Origin: Psychrobacter sp. MF31
GTDB taxonomy: Bacteria; Pseudomonadota; Gammaproteobacteria; Pseudomonadales; Moraxellaceae
Assembly: GCF_012847335.1 (NCBI RefSeq)
Contig: NZ_JABBDX010000005.1
Location: forward strand, 1 to 64,000
Reading direction: 5' to 3'
DNA length: 64,000 nucleotides
In this document: positions 8,642 to 16,280 of the stretch, piece after piece
How the letters are laid out: the number at the start of each line of letters is the position of its first letter
How positions within the stretch are numbered: position 1 is the stretch's first letter
Program-made: the position numbers and the translations under genes
The notes under the pieces: generated by a model
What the model was told of the DNA's origin: nothing
What the model saw: the letters and a program-made list of their open reading frames with translations, nothing else
Database searches by the model: none

Positions 8642-9064
8642 ATGATTAAACCAGTCATTCAAGAAGAATCAACCGGTTGCGGCATCGCGTCAGTTGCCAA
8701 TATCGCCGGTAAAAGCTATTCGGAAATGAAAGCGATTGCTAATGATTTGGGAATTTACGCTTCTGATAAATCGCTTTGGTCAGACACGCAGTATGTCCGC
8801 AAGCTGTTAGCTCATTTAGGGTTTCAAACTTCCCATAGCGAGATGGCATTTAAGTCTTGGGAAGCGCTACCAGATTTAGCATTATTAGCGATCAAGCATC
8901 ACGTAGATGATGGCGTCAGCTTTTGGCATTGGGTCGTTTTTAAACGTTTAGAGGGTCAGCCTTTGGTTTTAGATTCTGCCAGTTATTTACCCTCGAATGT
9001 CCGGCAAGATTTTGCAGCGATGCAGCCGAAATGGTATATCGAAGTAAGAGTTTTTAATTTATAA
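8642..9064 (+). CDS. C39-like (papain-fold) cysteine peptidase-like protein
   Basis: A 140-aa single-domain protein with the catalytic layout of the C39/papain-like fold: oxyanion Gln7, Cys13 in STGCGIASVAN, His96 in FWHWVVF and Asp111 in LVLDSASYL. There is no signal peptide or membrane segment, so it should act in the cytoplasm. C39 domains usually cut double-glycine leaders of exported peptides, but here the domain is separate from the ABC exporter 1.1 kb upstream and no precursor peptide was recognised. Alternative roles are acyl transfer or housekeeping peptidase. It is probably co-transcribed with the ACT-domain gene before it, with GGTGGGAAATAATA ahead of the ATG. Confidence 0.65.
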   Translation: MIKPVIQEESTGCGIASVANIAGKSYSEMKAIANDLGIYASDKSLWSDTQYVRKLLAHLGFQTSHSEMAFKSWEALPDLALLAIKHHVDDGVSFWHWVVFKRLEGQPLVLDSASYLPSNVRQDFAAMQPKWYIEVRVFNL

Positions 9065-9097
9065 CTATAATTAAAAACTAAGTATTAAAATGTCCTT

Positions 9098-9643
9098 TCA
9101 ACTATTTACGCTTGGAATCAATACCAATAAATCCGTTTCTCCGATATCAATACCTATTTGGCTAAGCAAAGTCGTCACTTGTCCACGATGATGAGTTTGG
9201 TGATTAAAAAGGTGTTGAAGTAGCATAAAAAAGGGCTTGTTAAAAACCTCACCTTTAGTACTTTGATAGCTCAAAATACTTAAGCAATCATCTTCATTCA
9301 ATTCATTAATAAATTTAATAATTACTTGATCTAAAGCTTGTCTAGCAGTGATAAAGCTTTGCTTATCTTCAAATAAAATTTGCGTAAGACTGCTTGGTAA
9401 AGGAAACTCTTGTAATGACTCTAAGGCTTTAACGCCTGTCGGATAGTTGGGATGTTTATTAAACCGATTAAGCCAAATTAGATCGCCTACCATTAAATGA
9501 TTTAATGTTCCTAATATTGAGCTAAAAAATGCTTTTTGATCCTGCCATAACGATTCATTAGGTATGGTTAAGATGCTAGCACAAATCTTTTGGTTCATCA
9601 GGGCATTGTACTCTGCCATAACTTTAAAGTTAGCTATCACCAT
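9098..9643 (-). CDS. DinB-like four-helix protein
   Basis: A 181-aa DinB/YfiT-type metal-binding four-helix protein. The expected His ligands can be seen: one in GTLNHLMVGDLIWLNRF (about residue 49) and two in HLFNHQTHHRGQVTTLLSQIG (about residues 138-146). Members are thiol-dependent transferases or of unknown function, and many are induced by DNA damage. Nothing in the sequence suggests the substrate. The gene converges on the C39-like gene and lies in the AT-rich accessory stretch. Confidence 0.8.
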   Translation of the reverse strand: MVIANFKVMAEYNALMNQKICASILTIPNESLWQDQKAFFSSILGTLNHLMVGDLIWLNRFNKHPNYPTGVKALESLQEFPLPSSLTQILFEDKQSFITARQALDQVIIKFINELNEDDCLSILSYQSTKGEVFNKPFFMLLQHLFNHQTHHRGQVTTLLSQIGIDIGETDLLVLIPSVNS

Positions 9644-9717
9644 AGATTATATTGCCCTTGTAAACCGGTCATTATCATAAAATCTAGTTGATTTTTAAGT
9701 ATTTATCAACACTATTT

Positions 9718-11109
9718 TTAGCGCATGGATTGCCCCAATACCTCAAAAACTTTTGGATGATTTATTTGTGCCACATTAAATCGCATAAAGCTATCTGCAT
9801 TTTTAGATAAGCTAAACGCATTTCCGGGCGCTAAGACCACACCTTGCGACAAACATTGGTTTGCCAATTGAGTGGCGCTATGATTATCTGGCAGTCGGCA
9901 CCAAAGAAACATGCCAGCTTTTGGTATCAACCATGGCACGATTCCCAAGTTTTTTAACCGTGGTAAGACTTGATTTCGCGCATTTGCAAGGCGGTTATGA
10001 ATCGTCGTCATATGCTTGCGATAACTGCCGTCCGTTAAGGCTGACAGCACGACTACTGCTGCCAGCTGACCACCACCGAATCCTGTTGCTATTTTTAAGT
10101 CCAGTAAATCCTCGACCCATTCGCTAGGAGCTGCAATATAACCGCAGCGCAAAGACGCCGATAAGGTCTTAGAGAAACTACCAATATAAAACACGCGTGA
10201 TAAGCCATCTAAAGCGGCAAGGCGTGGCGCCGAGCTTATTTCAAAATCTGCAAAAATATCATCTTCAACAATATAAAGCCCTGCAGCTTGGGCTAACTGC
10301 AATACTCGAAATGCCGCCGCGGCTGATAAAGTGGCTCCTGTAGGATTGTGAATGGCAGCGTTAGTGATATAAAGGCGTGGTTTATGCTCTTGTAATATCT
10401 TTGCAAAAATATTGATATCAGGACCCTCTGCCGTATAGGGTACGCTAATTACTTTGACCCTATGGGCACGCAATAACGCTCGAAAATTAAAATAGCATGG
10501 ATCATCAACCACTACCGTATCGCCCGGCGTCAACAAAAAACGAAAAATCAAATCTATCGCCTGAGTGCCAGATTCGGTCAATATCACTTGTGACGGCTTT
10601 GCCTTGATTCCAAGTTTTGTCATTCGCCGAGTTAATAGTTGTCTTAGCTCAAGCAGTCCAAGTGGCGTTGCGTATTCACTGATCACGGCCGCATCACCTC
10701 GTGCTACATGCCTTAGACCTCGGCGCATGCCTTCTTCAAATAGCCAGTCTGGTGGCAGCCAACCGCAGCCAGGTTTTAATACATCTTTTATCGAATCACT
10801 AGAGGGCTCAAGCGACTGCCGCGATATCCATAACGGGTCAACCGCGCGATCAAGATTATGCCCAGTTTCTTTTAATAATAATGGGGCTGTGGTCTCTGCG
10901 ACATAAAATCCAGCACCAGGACGCGAGTAAATGGCGCCTTCCGTTTGCAGCCGCTCATAAGCCTCAACCACCGTTGAGGGCGAAAATCCATAAGCTTTTG
11001 CAGCAGCTCGTATGGACGGCAGCCTTGTTCCTGGAAGATAAGTGACCGATGCTATTTTTTCTTTGACATCTGCCATAACCATTTCAATTCGGGTTACTTG
11101 AGTTTTCAT
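9718..11109 (-). CDS. MocR-type PLP-dependent transcriptional regulator
   Basis: A 463-aa full-length MocR family protein. The N-terminal GntR winged helix spans about residues 10-75 (TRLPSIRAAAKAYGFSPSTV, then EAYERLQTEGAIYSRPGAGF). The aminotransferase-like domain carries the PLP-contact motif VEDDIFADFE and the Schiff-base Lys in GSFSKTLSASLRCG. The C-terminus MRFNVAQINHPKVFEVLGQS is complete, unlike the paralogue at 4237. It is divergent from an MFS transporter, which it probably regulates. Effector unknown. Confidence 0.85.
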   Translation of the reverse strand: MKTQVTRIEMVMADVKEKIASVTYLPGTRLPSIRAAAKAYGFSPSTVVEAYERLQTEGAIYSRPGAGFYVAETTAPLLLKETGHNLDRAVDPLWISRQSLEPSSDSIKDVLKPGCGWLPPDWLFEEGMRRGLRHVARGDAAVISEYATPLGLLELRQLLTRRMTKLGIKAKPSQVILTESGTQAIDLIFRFLLTPGDTVVVDDPCYFNFRALLRAHRVKVISVPYTAEGPDINIFAKILQEHKPRLYITNAAIHNPTGATLSAAAAFRVLQLAQAAGLYIVEDDIFADFEISSAPRLAALDGLSRVFYIGSFSKTLSASLRCGYIAAPSEWVEDLLDLKIATGFGGGQLAAVVVLSALTDGSYRKHMTTIHNRLANARNQVLPRLKNLGIVPWLIPKAGMFLWCRLPDNHSATQLANQCLSQGVVLAPGNAFSLSKNADSFMRFNVAQINHPKVFEVLGQSMR

Positions 11110-11141
11110 TTTTTTATCAGTGAGCCTATGATTGAGTCATT

Positions 11142-11171
11142 TTGACAATTTCACTGTATGGTATCTATACG
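11142..11171 (+). promoter_or_regulatory. Promoter toward the MFS gene, with nearby inverted half-sites
   Basis: TTGACA (11142-11147), an 18-bp spacer and TATACG (11166-11171) form a good sigma-70-like promoter. Just downstream, CCAAACAGTTC and GTACTGG form an imperfect inverted pair (about 11173-11204) that resembles the CATGACAGTAC motif of the other MocR/exporter region. Binding by the MocR protein is inferred. Confidence 0.45.
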
Positions 11172-11329
11172 CCAAACAGTTCTAATGAATTGTACTGGAT
11201 TGTATGTGGTGATCCTAGCTTGCTTTTGATTTAATCATTGAACTTCAAACGAGGTAATATTGGCTTTAAAGCGACTTTTGCTCAAAGCCAATGTTGCAAC
11301 TTCAACGAATCTTTTCAAAAGTAGCTTTT

Positions 11330-12496
11330 ATGATGATAAAGAACAGCAATAAATATTTGGCATTTGCATTATGCGTGATAACGACGAGTGTTAATGTCCA
11401 AGGTCCGTTGTATGCGCTCTATGCACAAAATGACGGTTATGGGGTTTTGGCAACAACGATAGCGTTTTCTTTTTATGTCTTAGGCGTGATCCCAGTTTTA
11501 TTAGCCTTTGGCGGTCTGTCTGATAGGATTGGGAGACGCAAGACGATTTTGATTGCTTTAGGGTTATCAATAGCAGCTACAGCTTTGATGATGTTTTATC
11601 CCTATACGCGGGCGCTTGCGGCAGCGCGATTTATGCTTGGGGTAGGAACTGCGTTAATGGCAGCAACGGCAACGGCCTATATGATTGAGCTGATTGGCGC
11701 GTCTAATACGGCTCGCGCCACCACTTGGGTTACAGCTAGCACGACGGTAGGGTTTGGTTTAGGTCCTGTACTTACTACCGTGTCTTTGCTAGTCCATGAG
11801 TCGCCGCAACCTGCCAGCTTTTATTTTTTATTGGTCAGCGCGTCCTTATCGATATTTTTAGTTTGGCAATTGCCTGAAACTGCACCAAAACGAGATACTT
11901 TCGGCACCATGCTTAAGCTACCTTATTTTAATCGTGACGTGTTGTGGTTCGGCGGCGCTATTTTAATTTGCTGGGCGACCACAGGACTTGTGCTGTCGGT
12001 GATTCCATCCGTATTAGCAGCATATGGTCTGGGCAAATATGCAGGGATCTCTTCTATGCTTGCCATTAGCTGCGGATTGTTATTTCAGCCAATCGCTCGA
12101 AAGCTTGATCCTAAAGTATCTACCAAGATTGCTATTTTAATTTTACTTCCCAGCTATGCTTTGCTGACGTGGGGCGCGCTGAATGCTAATTTGCCTGCGA
12201 TTTTGTTGGCAGCATTTTTAGCAAGCAGCAGCTGCTATGGTTTTGTTTATCTAGGCGGGCTATCGGGCGTTGCACGCTCTGCTGGAAATGAGCAAGCGCG
12301 CGCTAGTGCGGGCTACTTTTTAATGGCATATTTGGGGTTTAGCGTTCCGGTCATTATTACCGGATTGATTGTTGATCGCTATGGTACGGCTTTGGCATTT
12401 TATGCGTTTGGATTATTTTTATTATTAGGGGCGCTCATTTTGTTTGGCAGTCAATTTAATTTAGCAATGAATCGAAATAGCCATTTTGATGTCTAA
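11330..12496 (+). CDS. MFS transporter
   Basis: Major facilitator superfamily exporter with about 12 hydrophobic segments. The loop 2-3 signature GGLSDRIGRRKTILI is clear, and RFMLGVGTALMAATATAYMIEL resembles drug-efflux members. ATG codons at 11330 and 11333 place the first membrane helix almost at the N-terminus; an ATG at 11291 would add 13 residues that look unlike the family. No strong ribosome site precedes either. The substrate cannot be predicted. Transcribed divergently from the MocR regulator. Confidence 0.8.
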   Translation: MMIKNSNKYLAFALCVITTSVNVQGPLYALYAQNDGYGVLATTIAFSFYVLGVIPVLLAFGGLSDRIGRRKTILIALGLSIAATALMMFYPYTRALAAARFMLGVGTALMAATATAYMIELIGASNTARATTWVTASTTVGFGLGPVLTTVSLLVHESPQPASFYFLLVSASLSIFLVWQLPETAPKRDTFGTMLKLPYFNRDVLWFGGAILICWATTGLVLSVIPSVLAAYGLGKYAGISSMLAISCGLLFQPIARKLDPKVSTKIAILILLPSYALLTWGALNANLPAILLAAFLASSSCYGFVYLGGLSGVARSAGNEQARASAGYFLMAYLGFSVPVIITGLIVDRYGTALAFYAFGLFLLLGALILFGSQFNLAMNRNSHFDV

Positions 12497-12598
12497 TAAA
12501 TCAACAATACTGATCTGTAAATTCCTTTTTAAATGAATAGAAATGATCTACTCATATTGTAAGTAAATAAAAAATCATTTTTCTTAAATAACACACAC

Positions 12599-12631
12599 AA
12601 AAAAACCTCAAGCAAATTATTACTTGAGGTT
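12599..12631 (-). terminator. Terminator of the tRNA-Val/Asp transcript
   Basis: AACCTCAAG (12604-12612) and CTTGAGGTT (12623-12631) form a 9-bp stem; on the minus strand it is followed by a run of seven T. It lies 43 bp beyond the 3' end of tRNA-Asp. Confidence 0.7.
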
Positions 12632-12673
12632 GAAACTTTTGCACTTAATTAAAAGCAAACTAAGTTTTAAATA

Positions 12674-12750
12674 TGGCGCAGCGGACGGGACTCGAACCCG
12701 CGACCCCCGGCGTGACAGGCCGGTATTCTAACCAACTGAACTACCGCTGC
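12674..12750 (-). tRNA. tRNA-Asp (GTC anticodon)
   Basis: The minus strand reads GCAGCGG at the 5' end, pairing with CCGCTGC before G-CCA at the 3' end, so CCA is encoded. The anticodon loop CCTGTCACG gives GTC (Asp). The T loop GGTTCGAGTCC is intact. It is the second tRNA of a two-gene transcript. Confidence 0.95.
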
Positions 12751-12797
12751 TTAGGTCGCTTAGCATTTTGTTCTAAAAGAACCCACTTGCTAATAAG

Positions 12798-12873
12798 TGG
12801 TGGGTGATGACAGGCTCGAACTGCCGACATTCTGCGTGTAAGGCAGACGCTCTACCAACTGAGCTAATCACCC
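12798..12873 (-). tRNA. tRNA-Val (TAC anticodon)
   Basis: The minus strand starts GGGTGAT, pairing with ATCACCC before A-CCA (CCA encoded). The anticodon loop CTTACAC gives TAC (Val). The D-stem TAGCTCAGTTGGTAGAGC and the T loop AGTTCGAGCC are standard. It precedes tRNA-Asp by 47 bp in the same transcript. Confidence 0.95.
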
Positions 12874-12886
12874 TGAGAAGCGTTTA

Positions 12887-13030
12887 AAAAAAGCACTGCT
12901 TTTTTAGCTTCGCAAGAGAAATCCTTTAAATAGGATTTCTAAGCGTTAAAAATCGTACTTCTAATTTTTAGCGCAAGAGAAAATCTTTTAAAGAAGATTT
13001 TCTAAAAGCATTTTAACTTTTTAATGCTTT
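12887..13030 (-). repeat. Five consecutive hairpins in the tRNA operon leader
   Basis: Between the tRNA promoter and tRNA-Val the leader holds five adjacent inverted repeats: 12887-12905 (arms AAAAAAGC), 12917-12940 (AGAAATCCT), 12943-12974 (GCGTTAAAAAT with one wobble), 12978-13003 (AGAAAATCTT) and 13005-13030 (AAAGCATT). CGCAAGAGAAA recurs at 12911 and 12972, 61 bp apart, so part of the ladder arose by duplication. The role is unknown; processing sites or attenuation are possible. Confidence 0.6.
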
Positions 13031-13064
13031 AACCTAGAACATATTGCCCTTGGTATGGGTGGCT

Positions 13065-13092
13065 ATTATATACATTTAACAAGGTCTGTCAA
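13065..13092 (-). promoter_or_regulatory. Promoter of the tRNA-Val/tRNA-Asp operon
   Basis: On the minus strand consensus TTGACA (13092-13087), a 16-bp spacer and consensus TATAAT (13070-13065) give a strong promoter, as expected for stable RNA. Transcription would start near 13058, about 185 nt before tRNA-Val. Confidence 0.75.
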
Positions 13093-13169
13093 ACGTTAAT
13101 TTGCCATTTTTTGCCTTAAAATAGCCAGTTTTTTACAACTGGCTGATTTTAATCATAATATCATTTAAA

Positions 13170-13658
13170 TTATTTACTATTTTTTAAAGCTTGCTCGATA
13201 TCAGTAGCAATGGCTTCAGGATTGACCGTTGGGGCGTAGCGTTTGACAACCTTGCCATCGCGACCGATTAAAAATTTAGTGAAGTTCCATTTAATCGCGT
13301 CATTGACCAGACCGCCCTGCTCGTCTTTAAGCCAAGTAAAAAGGGGATCAGCGTTTTTACCGTTGACATCGACTTTTGCCATCATATCGAAGCTTACGCC
13401 ATAGTTTTTTTGGCAAAACTCGCTGATATTCTCGTTACTTTCAGGATCTTGACCGCCAAATTGATTGCAAGGAAAACCAATCACCATAAAACCTTGGTCT
13501 TTAAAACGCTGATACAAAGTCTCAAGACCTGCAAATTGCGGCGTAAAACCGCAGCGGCTGGCAGTATTGACGATGAGCACAACTTGCCCATCATAATCGC
13601 TAAAATCTTTAGGATTGCCTTCAATAGTTTTCGCAGAAAAGGAATATAAGTTTGTCAT
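13170..13658 (-). CDS. Glutathione peroxidase (Cys type)
   Basis: Reduces hydroperoxides with thiol donors (glutathione or thioredoxin). The peroxidatic Cys is in NTASRCGFTPQ (Cys, not selenocysteine), the Gln in GFPCNQFGGQ and the Trp-Asn in WNFTKFLI complete the catalytic tetrad. At 162 aa it has the usual length of bacterial BtuE-like enzymes; there is no signal peptide. The ATG at 13658 was preferred over an in-frame GTG at 13670 because MTNLYSF matches the family start. It is 27 bp downstream of msrB on the same strand, so the two may form an oxidative-damage operon. Confidence 0.9.
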   Translation of the reverse strand: MTNLYSFSAKTIEGNPKDFSDYDGQVVLIVNTASRCGFTPQFAGLETLYQRFKDQGFMVIGFPCNQFGGQDPESNENISEFCQKNYGVSFDMMAKVDVNGKNADPLFTWLKDEQGGLVNDAIKWNFTKFLIGRDGKVVKRYAPTVNPEAIATDIEQALKNSK

Positions 13659-13697
13659 AGTTGTGATCACTGCCCTAGGTGTTATTGTTAAATTGGC

Positions 13698-14123
13698 TTA
13701 TTGCTGCGATTTATCAAAATCAAGCGAAACGGAGTTGATGCAATAACGCATTCCAGTGGTATCGCGAGGACCATCAGGGAAAACATGACCTAAGTGGGCG
13801 CCACAATTGCTACAGGTCACTTCGGTTCGGCGCATGCCATGTGAGGTGTCTAAATGCTCGCTAACGGCGCTATTATTAATAGTTTGATCAAAACTTGGCC
13901 AGCCGCAGCCAGCATCAAATTTATGATTAGAATTGAACAATTCAGCGCCGCAGCCTTTGCAGCGATAAACGCCTTCTTCAGTATTGTCATTATAAACGCC
14001 AGTAAAAGGTCGCTCCGTGCCCTTTTCACGCATCACATGATATTCATCAGAATTTAACCGTGCGCGCCAATCCGCGTCAGTTAATTGGGCAATTTCTTCT
14101 TTAGTCAATTGATTGTCATTCAT
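13698..14123 (-). CDS. msrB: Peptide-methionine (R)-S-oxide reductase
   Basis: Reduces methionine-R-sulfoxide in oxidised proteins. The zinc site is formed by CKGC and CSNC, the catalytic Cys is in RYCINS, and the conserved DAGCGWPSF and [12 protein letters not shown] segments are present. An AAAGGACAAGACT site precedes the ATG at 14123, giving 141 aa; an in-frame ATG at 14144 would add seven residues. The gene is probably co-transcribed with the glutathione peroxidase gene downstream. Confidence 0.93.
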   Translation of the reverse strand: MNDNQLTKEEIAQLTDADWRARLNSDEYHVMREKGTERPFTGVYNDNTEEGVYRCKGCGAELFNSNHKFDAGCGWPSFDQTINNSAVSEHLDTSHGMRRTEVTCSNCGAHLGHVFPDGPRDTTGMRYCINSVSLDFDKSQQ

Positions 14124-14360
14124 AGTCTTGTCCTTTGTTTTCAAAAAAAATTAAGTTTTAGTTTTCGTAATATCTTGGTAAACATAACGCAGATTTGGCA
14201 AAAACTGCAACCTATAGCGACATCTTTTTACTAAACCATGACGTAATGTTCTTAACATAAAAGAAGCAGTAAAATTTAATAGCTAGTATGAAGTCCTTGC
14301 TAACGGTTTTATTTTAACTGATCGCCAAATTATTGTTTTTTATGAACAATAAAATTTAAA

Positions 14361-14436
14361 TGCAAGTTTTTCTTGCAAATGAAATATAAACTATAAAGCG
14401 CTTGCAAGTCGATTCTAAATGCAATAATATCTTGCA
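14361..14436. promoter_or_regulatory. Three TTGCA palindromes upstream of the HTH-AlaA gene
   Basis: TGCAAG-N5-CTTGCA at 14361-14377, CTTGCAAG at 14401-14408 and TGCAA-N7-TTGCA at 14420-14436 share the same half-site; the outer two are both 17 bp and lie 59 bp apart. They lie 87-162 bp before the start of a gene that encodes its own XRE helix-turn-helix, so autoregulation is a reasonable inference. A weak -10 (TATAAT) is found at about 14496. Confidence 0.45.
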
Positions 14437-14522
14437 TTAGAAAGTATTTATTGTTCTTTACTTAAATTTTTCAACCCTTTACTTACCCCGCAATTTTATA
14501 ATCACGCCATCACTAAGGGGTC

Positions 14523-16214
14523 ATGATTATGACGATCGATAAGGACATGCAGTCTCAAGGTGAGCGGCTGTCACAGCTGCGCCGAGATCAAGGCATGACC
14601 GCTCAACAACTGGCGCAAGCCATGACCAAAGCTGGGGCAAAAGTTAGCCGTGGCGCCATTTCAAATTGGGAGCGAGGCACCAACGGCATCGTTTCCTCAA
14701 AACTTCCCACGCTTGCGCGAATTTTAGGCTGCTCTGAGGGCTACTTATTGCGCGGCGACAATCAAGTAACCTCAACCTCTCAACCCTTTTCTACCTCAAA
14801 TCAGGACGATTCTAAAGGCTCAATCACTATGGAAAACAATCAAGATACCATCAGCAATCCGCACGATTCTGTCAGCCATGACAACGGCAATAACGTCACG
14901 CTTGCGGTGCCTATGGATACCCAGCCTCAAACCGAGGCAGCTGCTTCTAAATCATCTGCGGCAACGAAGGATGGTAAACCGGTGAGCAAGTTAAAAAAAT
15001 CTGATAAGTTACAAAACGTTTGCTACGATATCCGTGGACCTTTGCTTAAAATGGCAAATAAAATGGAAGCTGAAGGTCATCGTATTGTAAAGCTTAACGT
15101 CGGTAACCCTGCGCCATTTGGCTTTGAAGCACCGCATGAAATCTTGCGTGACGTGGCAATGAATTTGCCTGAAGCTATCGGTTATTCTGACTCGCAAGGG
15201 ATTTTTTCAGCTCGCAAAGCGGTATTGCAATACTATCAATCAAAAGGGCTACTGTCTGCCGTTGACGTTCGCGATGTCTATTTAGGAAATGGGGTTTCAG
15301 AGCTAATCGTTATGACGATGCAAGCTTTGATGGATGATGGCGATGAAGTGCTTATCCCAATGCCTGACTATCCACTTTGGACAGCAGCAGCTAACCTTGC
15401 CGGTGGTACTGCCGTTCACTACCGCTGTAATGAAGATGACAACTGGCATCCTGATATTGAAGACATCAAGTCAAAAATCACCAGCAAAACCAAAGGTATT
15501 GTGGTTATTAACCCCAATAACCCAACCGGATCGTTGTATTCTGACGAAATTTTAAAACAAATCGTTGAAGTTGCCGTTGAGCATGACCTGATCATCATGG
15601 CAGATGAGATTTATGACCGCGTATTGTACGATGGCATGTCACACACGCCAATGTGTACCTTATCAGACGACGTTTTGATTTTATCTTATAATGGTTTGTC
15701 AAAATCACACCGTATTGCCGGCTTCCGCGCAGGCTGGATGATGGTATCAGGACGCAAGCATCATGCGAACGATTTCATCGAAGGTTTAGATATGCTTGCC
15801 TCAATGCGACTTTGCTCAAACGTTCCAGGGCAATACGCTATCCAAACGGCAATGGGCGGCTACCAAAGTATGAAGGCGCTTACTGCAGAGACGGGTCGAT
15901 TATACAAGCAGCGTGAGCTGACCATTTCGCGCTTAAACGCCATTAAAGGCATTTCATGCACCATGCCACAAGGCGCATTTTACTGCTTCCCAAAAATGGA
16001 TCCTGAAGTTTATCCAGTCGAAGACGACATGCAGTTCATGATGGATTTATTACTCGAAGAAAAAGTCTTGATGGTTCAAGGAACTGGCTTTAACTGGGAC
16101 AAACCCGACCACTTCCGAGTGGTATTCTTACCAAACCTTCACGACTTAGAAGAAGCGATGGACAGTCTTGATCGCTTCTTTGCCAAAAAGCGTCAGCAGT
16201 ATGGTACTGACTAA
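14523..16214 (+). CDS. alaA: XRE helix-turn-helix fused to an AlaA-type aminotransferase
   Basis: The C-terminal 400 residues are a class I aminotransferase very close to AlaA (glutamate-pyruvate transaminase, alanine synthesis): KLNVGNPAPFGFEAPHEI, NPNNPTGSLYS, ADEIYDRVLYDG and the PLP Lys394 in NGLSKSHRIAGFRAGW. In front lies an XRE/Cro-type helix-turn-helix (about residues 12-78, SRGAISNWERG and PTLARILGCSEGYLLRG), joined by an ~80-residue Ser/Thr/Gln/Asn-rich linker. E. coli AlaA (405 aa) has no such domain. The fusion is continuous with no frame change. A role as a DNA-binding sensor as well as enzyme is inferred. AAGGGGTC precedes the ATG; a bidirectional terminator follows. Confidence 0.85.
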   Translation: MIMTIDKDMQSQGERLSQLRRDQGMTAQQLAQAMTKAGAKVSRGAISNWERGTNGIVSSKLPTLARILGCSEGYLLRGDNQVTSTSQPFSTSNQDDSKGSITMENNQDTISNPHDSVSHDNGNNVTLAVPMDTQPQTEAAASKSSAATKDGKPVSKLKKSDKLQNVCYDIRGPLLKMANKMEAEGHRIVKLNVGNPAPFGFEAPHEILRDVAMNLPEAIGYSDSQGIFSARKAVLQYYQSKGLLSAVDVRDVYLGNGVSELIVMTMQALMDDGDEVLIPMPDYPLWTAAANLAGGTAVHYRCNEDDNWHPDIEDIKSKITSKTKGIVVINPNNPTGSLYSDEILKQIVEVAVEHDLIIMADEIYDRVLYDGMSHTPMCTLSDDVLILSYNGLSKSHRIAGFRAGWMMVSGRKHHANDFIEGLDMLASMRLCSNVPGQYAIQTAMGGYQSMKALTAETGRLYKQRELTISRLNAIKGISCTMPQGAFYCFPKMDPEVYPVEDDMQFMMDLLLEEKVLMVQGTGFNWDKPDHFRVVFLPNLHDLEEAMDSLDRFFAKKRQQYGTD

Positions 16215-16231
16215 TCTTGTAAATTGAGTAC

Positions 16232-16264
16232 AAAAAAACGCCTACATGAAGTAGGCGTTTTTTT
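16232..16264. terminator. Bidirectional terminator between alaA and pit
   Basis: ACGCCTAC and GTAGGCGT form an 8-bp stem flanked by A and T runs on either side, so it can end both converging transcripts. Confidence 0.85.
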
Positions 16265-16280
16265 ATAACTGATTTTTAGA

